Source of the DNA: Nitrospinaceae bacterium
GTDB lineage: Bacteria; Nitrospinota; Nitrospinia; Nitrospinales; VA-1
Reading direction: 5' to 3'
DNA: 64,000 nucleotides
NCBI GenBank assembly: GCA_029261655.1
Contig: JAJDAY010000036.1
Location: 1-64,000 of the forward strand
Shown: in pieces, positions 16,841-25,816 of the stretch
How the letters are laid out: every line of letters begins with the position of its first letter
Numbering within the stretch: position 1 is the first letter of the stretch
Notes under the pieces: model-generated
What the model saw: only the letters and a program-made list of their open reading frames with translations
Database searches by the model: none
Told to the model about the DNA's origin: nothing
Program-made: the position numbers and the translations under genes

Positions 16841-16887
16841 GAGACACAATTGGTTTTTTGTCCTTCAATAAATACTTTTCAAGTTCA
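16841..16887 (-). repeat. 47-base repeat, copy 2
   Basis: The partner of 2191-2237 (about 85% identity). On the minus strand it lies about 100 bases upstream of the Ala/Lys-repeat protein, as copy 1 lies upstream of another exported protein gene. Confidence 0.6.
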
Positions 16888-16891
16888 AGTT

Positions 16892-16917
16892 ACACAACCT
16901 TGGCTTTGCGGTTGTGT
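16892..16917 (+). terminator. Hairpin ACACAACC/GGTTGTGT
   Basis: A perfect eight-base stem with a ten-base loop, followed on the plus strand by TTTCTT. It looks like an intrinsic terminator read on the plus strand, but no plus-strand gene lies upstream, so it may instead block antisense transcription or act as a regulatory hairpin. Confidence 0.35.
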
Positions 16918-17234
16918 TTTCTTATAACTGCTAGATTTTTAGAAAACGGTGGATTTTGAGGTGATATTACTACAAATGTGCTAGTCATTCATTTGTAATG
17001 ATCCTCAAGCAACGGTTGAATCTTATACTTTTCAATAATGCTTTGATTTCATTGCTTTTCTGAACTCGCTTGTTTCATCATTCCCAGCGTGGTTCCCAAA
17101 GTTTCCTACCGTACATTAGTCAATCCCCTGCGAATCTTGCAACCAATTGCAATTTCGGACCGAATACCTATAATAGCGCGATATCTTCAAACTCAAATTA
17201 TTCTTCCATCGGGCTAGACTTTCAGGTCCACCTT
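16918..17234. other. Intergenic region
   Basis: AT-rich sequence with no supportable gene. A short plus-strand frame at 17070-17258 lacks a ribosome binding site and any recognisable composition. Confidence 0.5.
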
Positions 17235-18186
17235 TTAGTAAAGGAGAAGATTAAATGAAAAAGACAAACCCTGTATCCATCCTGATTGGTCGATTATGTT
17301 TTGAAGTTTCTGATAATATTCTTTTTGCAATATAGTTTTAAATTTGTATTCGGATTTTATCTTTCTTAGATTCTCCAAAAAAGTGTTTTCATCAAATACC
17401 TGATCAGTTTCCAGCTTGGCTGATTTTTTTTTAGGGTCGCGAGAAACAAAAAGATTGAGGTTTTTTTCGGAAATTGTAATCCATTTTAAGTTTTCTGTCT
17501 CCAGCCCCAGCGCATCCTGGTATAGAAAGTAGTGCTGGCCTTTTTTTGCGATCAATTTCCAATTGTCATCCCATATCCCCGTTTGCCGAAAGCTCTCGCT
17601 TAAATTGCTGACATTTAAAATTTTCCAATTTAAACCCTCAGTATTAATAAATACTTCCCCTTCCAATTTTAAAAAGTCGTGGTGGACTTTAAAAGAAACG
17701 ATCTGGCGTGGAGTGGCTTTTTCAAGGGCTCGGCTGATTGGGAGAGCTAATTTTTCTGCAAAGATATCGGAAAACAGGGGCCGGGGCTTTCTCCAAAATA
17801 TTATACTTCTGGAAAAATATATAGATTGCAAGAGCTATTGGATTTCTTTTGCCGTGAACTTAAAAGGATGCCTAAGAAGGACCCTTATATTCACTTTTTA
17901 ATTTATTCTTTTGAATATTTTCCAGGTGGACTTCAAAAAGCTCTTCAGAGGATGCTCCTGAAAAGTGACCCATCAGAAAAAAATACTCAGGGAAATGAAA
18001 ACGGGCCAAAGGGATATTTTTAAATTCGACCTGAATTTTTCTGAGGAGTGAGGAAGTTGCATTTTTCAGAAGCAAATGTTTACAACAAGGATTTTGAGGA
18101 ACATCAGAAAGGGTATTTAAATTCAGATACCAGGTTTTGTGAATAGGCGGCCAATTCTCCGCCCAGCCGACTTTATTAACCTCAAG
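17235..18186 (-). pseudogene. Degraded gene of unknown family
   Basis: Two minus-strand frames together read like one protein. The upstream part (from 18186 down to 17872) contains GWAENWPPIHKTWYLNL and LARFHFPEYFFLMGHF. The downstream part continues in another frame through HPFKFTAKEIQ, then a TAG, then LLQSIYFSRSIIFWRKPRP and SRALEKATPRQIVSFKVHH, ending at 17235. At least one frameshift near 17870 and one in-frame stop near 17830 separate them. The sequence on either side of these lesions stays protein-like, which is why I call a decayed gene rather than chance frames. The family is not recognised with confidence; the segment around ALEKATPRQIVSFKV suggests an envelope-associated protein. 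Confidence 0.55.
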
Positions 18187-18636
18187 CTACTTCACTTTTA
18201 AAACGGCTTTGATTTTATTTTTTGAGGAGGCCGCTAAGTTTTTAAAATAATCTTCGGGTAAGTATCCAACCGCAGTAAAAAACCGGTGGTTTTCGGTAAT
18301 GTCTGCTCCAATCAGAATTTCTAAATTGGTCTGATCGAATGAAGACCGGTCAGGACTGTCCCCATTAAAGTTGGAAGTAAAAGTTTGAGTGATGAATCCA
18401 CCGAAATCCAGCTTGATCGAATCAAAAGCGGTGACCGGAACTTTACCGGATTCCTTCAACTGCATCTCTAAGAGTTGTTCTTCTAGTTCCTCCAACCTTT
18501 TAAGTACATCTTGCCGCGGAGCTTCTTTCAACTCATCGCTACCACTCACTGAAAAGGGAAATGCAAAAAGCAGGAGCATTGCTACTAGAAACACACTCCT
18601 TCCATTTTGTATCAATCCCTTAATAATAAAACACAT
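18187..18636 (-). pseudogene. Truncated porin-like outer-membrane protein
   Basis: A 149-residue frame. A signal peptide (to about residue 33, VSGS) is followed by a short coiled coil (RLEELEEQLLEMQLKES) and then the start of a beta-barrel (KLDFGGFITQTFTSNF, NLEILIGADITENHRFF). Porins with this layout normally run to 350-450 residues. Here the frame stops at a TAG, and the next codons downstream are in phase with the unrelated-looking degraded gene at 17872-18186, so a deletion appears to have joined two genes. A ten-C run, read as G on the coding strand, lies three bases before the ATG. Confidence 0.55.
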
Positions 18637-18639
18637 GTA

Positions 18640-18649
18640 CCCCCCCCCC
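18640..18649 (-). promoter_or_regulatory. Homopolymer C10 (G10 on coding strand) at the ribosome binding site
   Basis: Ten consecutive G on the minus strand end three bases before the ATG of the truncated porin gene. Such tracts slip during replication and can vary expression in other bacteria. Here the downstream gene is already broken. Confidence 0.4.
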
Positions 18650-19064
18650 TCTTCAAAAAAGCTCCAGGAGCTTTATACGCGGATCCAAAAAATAATCTCG
18701 CCCAGTAGGGTTATGGCGAAAGTATTATTAATCCTTTTCGGAAAAGGGCATTTTTTCTAAAGGGGTTCACTAAGAAAAGGTGATAAATCAACAAAATAGA
18801 AGGAAAGGCTTAAAAATATAATAAATTTCATTCCCCTATCCACCATCATTTCACAGTCCAATAGGGCCTTGTATTTATTTAAAGTTGATCCATTTCGCAT
18901 TGAAAAACCGTCCTTCATTTCAGTGAATACGATCAATATTGACATTAGATGTGCATACCTCTAGACTGGTAATTATATCAATAATAACAATGAGTTATAC
19001 TAGAACCGCTCGAATTGTCTTGGTTTTTTTGCCATCAAAAAAGGGAAATAATTAAGGGGGAATT
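18650..19064. other. Intergenic region upstream of receiver gene
   Basis: No gene is supported; a 62-codon minus-strand frame at 18757-18945 has no ribosome binding site or recognisable features. A TATACT at 18996-19001 could be a -10 box for the receiver gene, without a good -35. Confidence 0.4.
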
Positions 19065-19664
19065 ATGTTTGATGTAAACAGTTATTTTAATTCAAAAATC
19101 CTCATCGTGGATGATGAACCAGCAAATGTTAAATTACTCGAACAAATGTTGGAGCAGGAAGGTTACAAGTCAGTACGAGCCACCACTGATTCACGAGAGG
19201 TCGTTAATATTTACCAGGAATTTCAGCCCGATCTGGTTTTGCTTGATTTAAAAATGCCTCATATGGATGGATTTGAGGTCATGGAAAAATTAAATAAAAT
19301 CGAAAAAAAGAGCTATCTTCCCGTCATGGTATTAACCGCCCAGGCTAATATTTTATACTGTGTGACGGCACTTGATGGGGGAGCGCTGGATTTTTTGGGC
19401 AAGCCCTTTGACTTTCTGGAAGTGTCCATGCGAATAAGAAATATGTTGAAATTACTATCTATTATTAAGTTAGGAAATAAGGAAGTTCAGGATTTAAAAG
19501 AAACAATCCGTGAGTTCGAAACTGAACTGAATACAGAAAAGGATAAGCTAAAAGAAGTAAGTGCAATGTCAATAAAACCCGAGGCAAAACTCAAAACCCT
19601 GGGTCTAGAAAATGAAGTTAGTGAATTGGAAGATCTTTTAAAGGAAAAAACTTTGAATCAATAA
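19065..19664 (+). CDS. Response-regulator receiver protein with C-terminal coiled coil
   Basis: A 199-residue protein starting after AAGGGGG. Residues 11-130 form a receiver domain: KILIVDDEPANVKLLE with the acidic pair, phospho-acceptor Asp61 in LLDLKMPHMDG, Thr92 and Lys114 in GKPFD. Residues ~135-199 form a charged coiled coil. No output domain follows. It may act alone through its coil, or be the N-terminal remnant of a longer receiver-kinase protein, because a kinase fragment begins 33 bases downstream. All phosphotransfer residues are intact. Confidence 0.85.
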   Translation: MFDVNSYFNSKILIVDDEPANVKLLEQMLEQEGYKSVRATTDSREVVNIYQEFQPDLVLLDLKMPHMDGFEVMEKLNKIEKKSYLPVMVLTAQANILYCVTALDGGALDFLGKPFDFLEVSMRIRNMLKLLSIIKLGNKEVQDLKETIREFETELNTEKDKLKEVSAMSIKPEAKLKTLGLENEVSELEDLLKEKTLNQ

Positions 19665-19696
19665 AGTTTTGAAATTATCAGGAAAAAATGTGATTT

Positions 19697-20119
19697 TTGA
19701 TGGGCTCGAAAATCCTTATAAGCGGATATGTAATTACGTTTGAACTTTCATCGAGACTTAATGAAATTCTTAAAGCGGGAAAACATCTTCTGGAATTGAT
19801 CAATGAAGTATTGGATCTCTCCAGCATTGAATCCGGTCAATTGGGCTTGCCCGTTGAAGATATTTTTGTGTCGAATGTGATCGACGATGCACTCGCTCTA
19901 ATCAATCCGTTGGCGGCTCAACGAAACATCCAGATAACCAACCATCTATCCAACCACCCAAAACTCAGCATTCAAGCCGACCTTACCCGGTTCAAGCAGA
20001 TATTGCTGAACCTGCTTTCAAATGCAGTCAAATACAATCAGGAAGGTGGCTCCATCATTCTGGATTTCCAGAGAAGTGATGAAGGCTGGATACGCATCGA
20101 TATTATCGATATTGGTTGA
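19697..20119 (+). pseudogene. Histidine-kinase remnant
   Basis: The frame encodes a core piece of a histidine kinase from [21 protein letters not shown] through the N-box NLLSNAVKYNQ to DIIDIG, where it stops. It is strongly similar to residues of the intact kinase at 25817-27772. The phospho-accepting H-box is missing at the 5' side, where unrelated codons have been joined. After the truncated ATPase domain, sequence resembling the last codons and the 3' flank of the intact kinase follows at once, so an internal deletion of roughly 650 bases removed the rest of the ATPase and the receiver. It cannot be an active kinase. Confidence 0.75.
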
Positions 20120-20261
20120 CTCAACAAAATAGCACTGATCACTTCCAAACTTTACATCGTCAAACGAATGCAAAGGAACGTTGGAATCTTGTCAGAGATA
20201 CATTTTCAGGAAAACCAGCTTTACGTCCTCTAAGCAAGCCCATTTCACGGTTCATGAGAAT

Positions 20262-20390
20262 GTCCGCTTTGGGTCGTTAGCGGACGTTCAAATCATGCGT
20301 GGTAACCTTGACATGGTATATTAACAAAAATACAGGTCTGATTTCTGCCACTCTCACCCGATCCAGTTTTGTTCATTTTTTAGAATGCCC
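20262..20390 (+). repeat. Two-part intergenic repeat, copy B
   Basis: The first box is a hairpin with perfect seven-base arms GTCCGCT (20262-20268) and AGCGGAC (20279-20285). The second box (20342-20390) matches 429-476. The same two boxes follow the intact kinase gene near 27907-28063. The stretch 20120-20567 otherwise holds no supported gene. Confidence 0.65.
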
Positions 20391-20567
20391 TTCGGGTCGC
20401 AGTTCCCTAACCTTTCTGAACAAGACAGCCTTTCCCCTAAAATCTGCTTTAGCGAAATATACCAAGGTGTCTGACTATGGAGCAACGTTGGTTGCTGGAA
20501 GATAAATGCTTTTTAAAAGATGGTACAATTTATGCCAACCCCAGTTTAATTCATGAAGAGGTGAAAA

Positions 20568-21182
20568 ATGGCTGAACAAGATGAAAAACTAGATTCAATT
20601 GCTCAACAAATAAAAACTAAAGTGGAAGAGTTGGAAGTTCAGTTAGCGTTAGGAAAAGCAGAAGCTGAAGATTGGTTAGAAAGGGAGAAAAAGAATTTCG
20701 GCACCTTTCTTGAAAAAGCAAAAGACGCAGTAGAAAAAACGGAAAGTATCGGGAAAGAAAAAAAAGAGGAATTATTGGCAAAGTATGAAGTATTACAAGT
20801 TCAATTAGCTTTGGGAAAAGCTGAAACCCGGGAAGCTTTTGAGACTCAAAAATCAAAAATAGAAGATGCCATGAAAGATTTCCAAAAGGTTGTCCATACA
20901 GTCGATGATGAATTAAACGATATTCCCGGTCTTTTAGCGAATATTGGCACTCAATTGAATTCCAAATTCGAGGCTTTTGAAGTTCAGTTTGAACTGGCCA
21001 AGGCAGAATCGCAAGACATCTTGGAAGAAAAAAAGAAAGAGCTTTCCCATCAGTTAAATGAATTAAAAAAGAAATTAGAAAACCGAAATTATCTTACCGA
21101 CGATCAATTGGAAGGGTTTAGCAAAGACATTACCAGCGGCTTAAGCCAAATAAAAAATGCTTTTTCAAAACTCTTTGGTTGA
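20568..21182 (+). CDS. Coiled-coil protein with three internal repeats
   Basis: A 204-residue, signal-less, highly charged helical protein. The motif VQLALGKAEAED recurs at residues 24-35, as VQLALGKAETRE at 78-89 and as VQFELAKAESQD at 139-150, each within a longer helical unit. The ribosome binding site GAAGAGGTG precedes the ATG. The repeat spacing and amphipathic helices recall phasins, apolipoprotein-like or stress coiled-coil proteins, but no family is certain. It is probably cytoplasmic and oligomeric. It stands alone between the kinase remnant and a convergent DUF4197 gene. Confidence 0.75.
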   Translation: MAEQDEKLDSIAQQIKTKVEELEVQLALGKAEAEDWLEREKKNFGTFLEKAKDAVEKTESIGKEKKEELLAKYEVLQVQLALGKAETREAFETQKSKIEDAMKDFQKVVHTVDDELNDIPGLLANIGTQLNSKFEAFEVQFELAKAESQDILEEKKKELSHQLNELKKKLENRNYLTDDQLEGFSKDITSGLSQIKNAFSKLFG

Positions 21183-21233
21183 TTGGGATTTAATTCGAAG
21201 AGATGTCATAATTCTCAATACATTTCTAAATAC

Positions 21234-21953
21234 TTATTCATTAAATATATCTTTTAAAAGATCCGTGACCCGCGCATTAGGATCGGTTCTTATTTTTATT
21301 TCTTCTTGCCCTATCATGTAGAAAAAACCCTCTATGGCCTGATTAGTCACATAGTCAACAAGGTCCAAAGATTGGTTTGACATAAGAGTTGGAGAGGCAA
21401 AGGTTTTCATTATGTCCAGGTATTTGGAGGTGGCGCCCTCCTGATCCAACCTTAAACTTACAATTGGTTTATACTCATCATAAATTTCCTTGTAGGCTTT
21501 TGTTTTTAGATAATCCGTAGCGGCAGTATTTCCTTTATCTAATAACCCCTGTGCATCATCCAGAGTCATCCCCATAATGGCATCAAAAAAGATCCCTTTG
21601 GCCTGAGGTGACGCTTTTTCCGCAGCCCGATTCATGCTTAAAACAAAATTATCTACTTTCTGCTCATAACCAGATTTTTTTAGATTTTCAGTTACATTTC
21701 GGATTTCTTCTGCCACATGAATTTTTATCGCCTCATTAGTGAAATATCCGTTTTTGAGGGAAAGTATTGAAGCGGTATTCTGCGCGCTAACTGCAAGGGC
21801 ATCCCTGATTCCAGCACCAGTAGTAGAAGGATCGGAGCTACCCTCCCTGGAGAAAAATTTATAGCTGCCAAATAGGCCATCAAATACCCCCGCGTTACAT
21901 GGTAAAGCTCCAAAAATAGAATAGATCAAAATAAAGGCGATAAGTTTTTTCAT
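21234..21953 (-). CDS. DUF4197 exported protein
   Basis: A 239-residue protein with a Sec signal peptide ending near CNAG. The mature part matches DUF4197: GIRDALAVSAQNTASIL near the N-terminus, then FDAIMGMTLDDAQGLL, TKAYKEIYDEYKPIV, and a C-terminal TNQAIEGFFYMIGQEE. The family is periplasmic and of unknown function. Length is usual for the family. The gene converges on the coiled-coil protein. Confidence 0.85.
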   Translation of the reverse strand: MKKLIAFILIYSIFGALPCNAGVFDGLFGSYKFFSREGSSDPSTTGAGIRDALAVSAQNTASILSLKNGYFTNEAIKIHVAEEIRNVTENLKKSGYEQKVDNFVLSMNRAAEKASPQAKGIFFDAIMGMTLDDAQGLLDKGNTAATDYLKTKAYKEIYDEYKPIVSLRLDQEGATSKYLDIMKTFASPTLMSNQSLDLVDYVTNQAIEGFFYMIGQEEIKIRTDPNARVTDLLKDIFNE

Positions 21954-22039
21954 ACCTTGAACCTCAAAATGGAAAAAAATAAGCTTTGTAATATATTCTA
22001 CCTTATTGTATCGGCCATATAATTAAGACGCTACAAGGA

Positions 22040-22855
22040 TTGTGTTTATTCCTATCCGTGGAGGGATATCCCCTTTGGTTGATCAAAGGAACCTTCAATT
22101 GTTCGAAAATCTGGAAAAAAGAGGACAGCTTTCGTCTCAATTTTCTGGCAACTGCCGGTGGAGGACTCAACAATCTTTTTTCTCAATTTGGCAATGAGTT
22201 TGTAAAGTCAGAAAATCTTCTGTCCTATGAACTGGGATACCGCGTTCAGCCAACGGAAAAGGTTTTTCTTGATCTGGTTGCGTTTTACCATTCCTATGAT
22301 GATGTTGTAACTGTAGAACCGCAAACTCCCTTCACTGAACCCACGCCGGTGCCGACGCAACTGGTCACTCCATCGCGATTCGAAAATAAGTTGTCTGGAG
22401 ATGCCTATGGACTGGAAGTCGCTGGAAAATGGAAGGTCTTTAACTGGTGGGAATTAAATACCGCCCTGACTTTGCTTCAATTTGATTTAGACTTCGATCC
22501 TTCCAGCGGGGACACCTCCCGAAGTGGTAAAGAAGGAAATGATCCCAAGTATCAGTTCAATATCCGGTCTCATTTTGATCTTCCGAAAGACTTCGAATTG
22601 GATGCGGCGCTATATGTCATTGACGAACTCGATGCCCTGAATATTCCCAGCTACAACCGGCTGGATGTTCGATTTGGTTGGTTGCCAACGGAAACCCTGG
22701 AAATGAGCCTCGCGTTTCAAAACCTCCTGGACCCCCGGCACCCTGAGTTTGGAGGGTTTGATGGAGGAATTTCACCCACCGAGGTTCCGCACAGTGTTTA
22801 TGGAAAGGTGGTCTGGAAATTTTATTTCACACTCATAAACTTTAATCGCGAATGA
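22040..22855 (+). pseudogene. TonB-dependent receptor remnant (C-terminal half of barrel)
   Basis: From about 22118 the frame encodes the last ~245 residues of a TonB-dependent receptor barrel, closely paralogous to the end of the intact receptor downstream (for example YELGYRVQPTEKVFLDL against VELGYRVQPKKNLYFDL, and LNIPSYNRLDVRFGW against LNVPEYTRLDVRVGW). The plug domain, TonB box, signal peptide and first half of the barrel are missing, and the upstream codons are unrelated. The very C-terminus (WKFYFTLINFNRE) runs past the usual terminal aromatic residue, so even the end is altered. It cannot form a transporter. Confidence 0.8.
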
Positions 22856-23090
22856 GAATTTTCACCCAAATCGATCAAATATGGCTTTTAACCTCTAAAA
22901 AGCCAAAAAATAGCCTAATTTAACGTAATTACGGGATAGTAATTGCAAATTAAGCATTTAAAGCCTACACTAAATACAAGATAACCCCTTTTATATCATA
23001 TAGTTGTATTCGTATTGGTTGTTGATGGGAGGAACTCCTCATCAAAAGACCGAATAGGGGGCTTTCATTACTTTAGCAAGGCACTGAACA

Positions 23091-25163
23091 ATGGTCCCAA
23101 TAACAAAATTTCGACGTTCCCTATCCGACAAATGCTTGTTTAATTGGAAATTTGTTTTTATTTCCGCTATGGCCTCGTTTTGCTTGTATGGCAATGCCGA
23201 AGGAAACGATCTGGCCAAACCAAACCCAGCGGACTTGGCGGAACTCAGCCTGGAGGAGCTGATGGACATCAAAGTCACATCCGTTTCCAAAAAGGAACAG
23301 AAACTATCTCAATCGGCCGCGGCGATCCACGTGATCACCCAGGAAGACATTCGCCGTTCGGGACTGAATAGTATTCCTGAACTTTTGCGCACCGTTCCCG
23401 GATTGCAGGTGGCTCAATTCGACGCAAATACCTGGGCCATCACCGCTCGTGGTTTCAATTCTCGTTTCGCAAGTAAACTCCTGGTGCTGATCGACGGAAG
23501 GTCCATATATACTCCGATTTTTTCAGGGATCAACTGGGACGATCACGATCTGCCTTTGGAAGACATTGAACGTATTGAGGTCATACGTGGACCCGGAGGC
23601 ACTTTGTGGGGAGCAAACGCTGTCAATGGCGTGATCAATATCATCACCAAGCACACCAAAGATACCCAGGGAGGTTTAGTGAGCGGGGGCGCGGGAAACG
23701 AAGAAAACGGTTTCACTACCCTGCGCTATGGTGGAAAAGTGAATGAAAATGCTCAATACCGCGTGTATGGAAAATATTTCGACCGGGATGAGTCGGTCAC
23801 TCGGGCCGGTGGATCAGGAAACGATGAGTCACATTCGGCCCGTGGAGGTTTTCGCATTGACTGGCAGGCGTCCGAAAAAAATTCTCTGATGTTTACGGGA
23901 GATTATTTTAAAGGAGAATCAAACTTTAGAATACGCAATCAAGTGACGTCCTTGACCGCTCCCTTTGCGTCCAGTTTCAACACGACCGCTGAAGTAGATG
24001 GCGCGCATTTTCTTGCCAAGTGGAAACGACAGCTCTCTGCAAATTCAGATTTTGCTCTGCAAATCTATTACAACCGGGAAAGACGGAAAAGCCTGTTCAT
24101 TCCTCAATTGTTAGAGGACACGTACGACATTGATTTTCAGCACCGTTATAAACTAAATGACAGCAACAATATCATTTGGGGGCTGGGTCAGCGTTTTGTT
24201 TATGATTCATTGAAAAGTAATTTTGGATTTTCATTCAGCCCTGAAAGCCGGCTCAACCATCGTTCCAGCTTTTTTGTTCAGGATGAAATCACGCTCCTGC
24301 CGAATCTGGTTCGTTTAACGTTAGGGTCTAAATTTGAAGCTAACTCCTACACCGGGTTTGAATTTCAACCCAGCGCCCGAATTCTATGGACACCGAATGA
24401 AAGTAATACCATTTGGGCCGCCGTTTCACGCGCAGTGAGAACTCCGTCCCGCGCTGAGGATTCGGCTCGCATCAATGTCACTGCGAGCGCAGGGCCCGTT
24501 CTGGTCACCCAGTTTGGCGCCAACGATTTTGATTCTGAAGACCTCCTGGCCGTGGAGTTGGGATACAGAGTCCAGCCTAAGAAGAATTTATATTTCGACC
24601 TGGCCACTTTTGCGCACTTTTACGAGAATATTCTGACTCAAGAAAAACGAACTCCCTTTGCGGAAGCAACCCCGGCGCCTGCTCATACAGTCGTTCCAAT
24701 CGTTCTTGATAATCTGGGTTCGGGGGAGATATTCGGAATCGAGCTATTTGCCAATTGGAACCCTTTAAAATGGTGGACTCTTAAGGGAGGGTTGACCTGG
24801 ATGGTAAACGATTTTCATTTGAATGCCGCCAGCACAGATGGCTCTTTAATCACCTCAGAAGATAACGACCCCAGCATTCAGTGGCAATTACACTCTCACA
24901 TGGATTTACCACACAAGTTTGAACTGGATACGGCTCTCTATTACGTGGACGACCTTGAAAACCTCAATGTGCCTGAGTACACCAGGCTGGATGTGAGGGT
25001 GGGCTGGCACGCCACGGATGAGCTTGAGTTGAGCCTGGTTGGGCAAAACCTGACGGACCCGAAACACCCGGAGTTTGGGAACTCCATACTTTCAACGGGA
25101 ACAACCACTCAAGTGGAACGTTCGGTCTTTGGGAAAATCACCTGGAAATTTGGCAAAAAATGA
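23091..25163 (+). CDS. TonB-dependent outer-membrane receptor
   Basis: A 690-residue receptor. A signal peptide ends near residue 38. SLEELMDIKVTSVSKKEQ precedes the plug; plug motifs include IHVITQEDIRRSG, VPGLQVAQFD, ARGFNSRF, VLIDGRSIY and RIEVIRGPGGTLWGANAVNG. The remaining ~480 residues form the beta-barrel, ending in an aromatic-rich last strand (FGKITWKFGKK). Substrate is unknown. It leads a same-strand set with YfiR and the hybrid kinase, an association that suggests a signalling-linked receptor. A small hairpin at 23024-23043 lies in its leader. Confidence 0.9.
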   Translation: MVPITKFRRSLSDKCLFNWKFVFISAMASFCLYGNAEGNDLAKPNPADLAELSLEELMDIKVTSVSKKEQKLSQSAAAIHVITQEDIRRSGLNSIPELLRTVPGLQVAQFDANTWAITARGFNSRFASKLLVLIDGRSIYTPIFSGINWDDHDLPLEDIERIEVIRGPGGTLWGANAVNGVINIITKHTKDTQGGLVSGGAGNEENGFTTLRYGGKVNENAQYRVYGKYFDRDESVTRAGGSGNDESHSARGGFRIDWQASEKNSLMFTGDYFKGESNFRIRNQVTSLTAPFASSFNTTAEVDGAHFLAKWKRQLSANSDFALQIYYNRERRKSLFIPQLLEDTYDIDFQHRYKLNDSNNIIWGLGQRFVYDSLKSNFGFSFSPESRLNHRSSFFVQDEITLLPNLVRLTLGSKFEANSYTGFEFQPSARILWTPNESNTIWAAVSRAVRTPSRAEDSARINVTASAGPVLVTQFGANDFDSEDLLAVELGYRVQPKKNLYFDLATFAHFYENILTQEKRTPFAEATPAPAHTVVPIVLDNLGSGEIFGIELFANWNPLKWWTLKGGLTWMVNDFHLNAASTDGSLITSEDNDPSIQWQLHSHMDLPHKFELDTALYYVDDLENLNVPEYTRLDVRVGWHATDELELSLVGQNLTDPKHPEFGNSILSTGTTTQVERSVFGKITWKFGKK

Positions 25164-25245
25164 ATCAGAAGAATAAAGAGGCTTTTCCTTTTGTAGAGGG
25201 ATTGGGCATAAAACTAAAAATCGCGAAACTGACTCGGAAGCTGTC

Positions 25246-25815
25246 TTGATAAAAAAGCTAAATAAAATTTTAATAGTCGCTTTTTTTTCACTGGGAATCC
25301 ACTTACTCACACCCCCGGATTCTTCCAGTGCGGCTCCAATAGAATATCAGGTCAAGGCGGCCTTTATTTATAAGTTTATCAATTTCATTGAGTGGCCTGA
25401 CCACGTGTGGAATAACTCTGCAGATACCATTATAATCGGAGTTTTTGGAGAAAATCCTATTTTGGAAGCGCTCTATTCCATTCCTCGTCAAAAATTCAAG
25501 GGACGTCAAATAAAAATTAAGAAAATAAAAAATCTGCAAGATTTAAAAGCCAGCCATATCGCTGTTATAGGTGAAGCAGGAAATCTGGATTTAAAAAACA
25601 TTTTCGACCATCTGAAAAGAGCAGGTGTTTTAACAATCGGTGACACTAAAGAATTCGCGCGGAAGGGTGGAATGATTAACTTTTACCTGGAAAAAGAAAA
25701 AGTCCGGTTTGAAATGAACCCGGAGGCCGCGGAAGAAGCAGATTTGAAAATCAGCTCCAAAATATTAAGACTGGCCAAGATTGTTCGGACCAAACTTTCC
25801 TCTGACAAAAATTAA
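25246..25815 (+). CDS. YfiR-family periplasmic protein (DUF4154)
   Basis: A 189-residue protein starting at TTG, with a signal peptide covering about residues 1-28. The mature part matches the YfiR family: [38 protein letters not shown], and [18 protein letters not shown] with the typical ending. In Pseudomonas YfiR is a periplasmic repressor of a membrane-bound signalling protein. Here the next gene, one base beyond its stop, encodes a CHASE8-HAMP hybrid kinase, so control of that kinase's periplasmic domain is a reasonable inference. The weak ribosome binding site and TTG make the exact start less certain. Confidence 0.85.
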   Translation: MIKKLNKILIVAFFSLGIHLLTPPDSSSAAPIEYQVKAAFIYKFINFIEWPDHVWNNSADTIIIGVFGENPILEALYSIPRQKFKGRQIKIKKIKNLQDLKASHIAVIGEAGNLDLKNIFDHLKRAGVLTIGDTKEFARKGGMINFYLEKEKVRFEMNPEAAEEADLKISSKILRLAKIVRTKLSSDKN

Positions 25816-25816
25816 T

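Noticed and set aside
20299..20505. A 68-codon frame in the repeat after the kinase remnant
   Set aside because: It coincides with the two-part intergenic repeat and lacks a ribosome binding site.
23024..23043. Hairpin GATGGGAG/CTCC-CATC in the leader of the TonB receptor
   Set aside because: An eight-pair stem with a bulge and no U-tract; it matches no riboswitch I know and could be chance, so it is only mentioned in the receptor entry.
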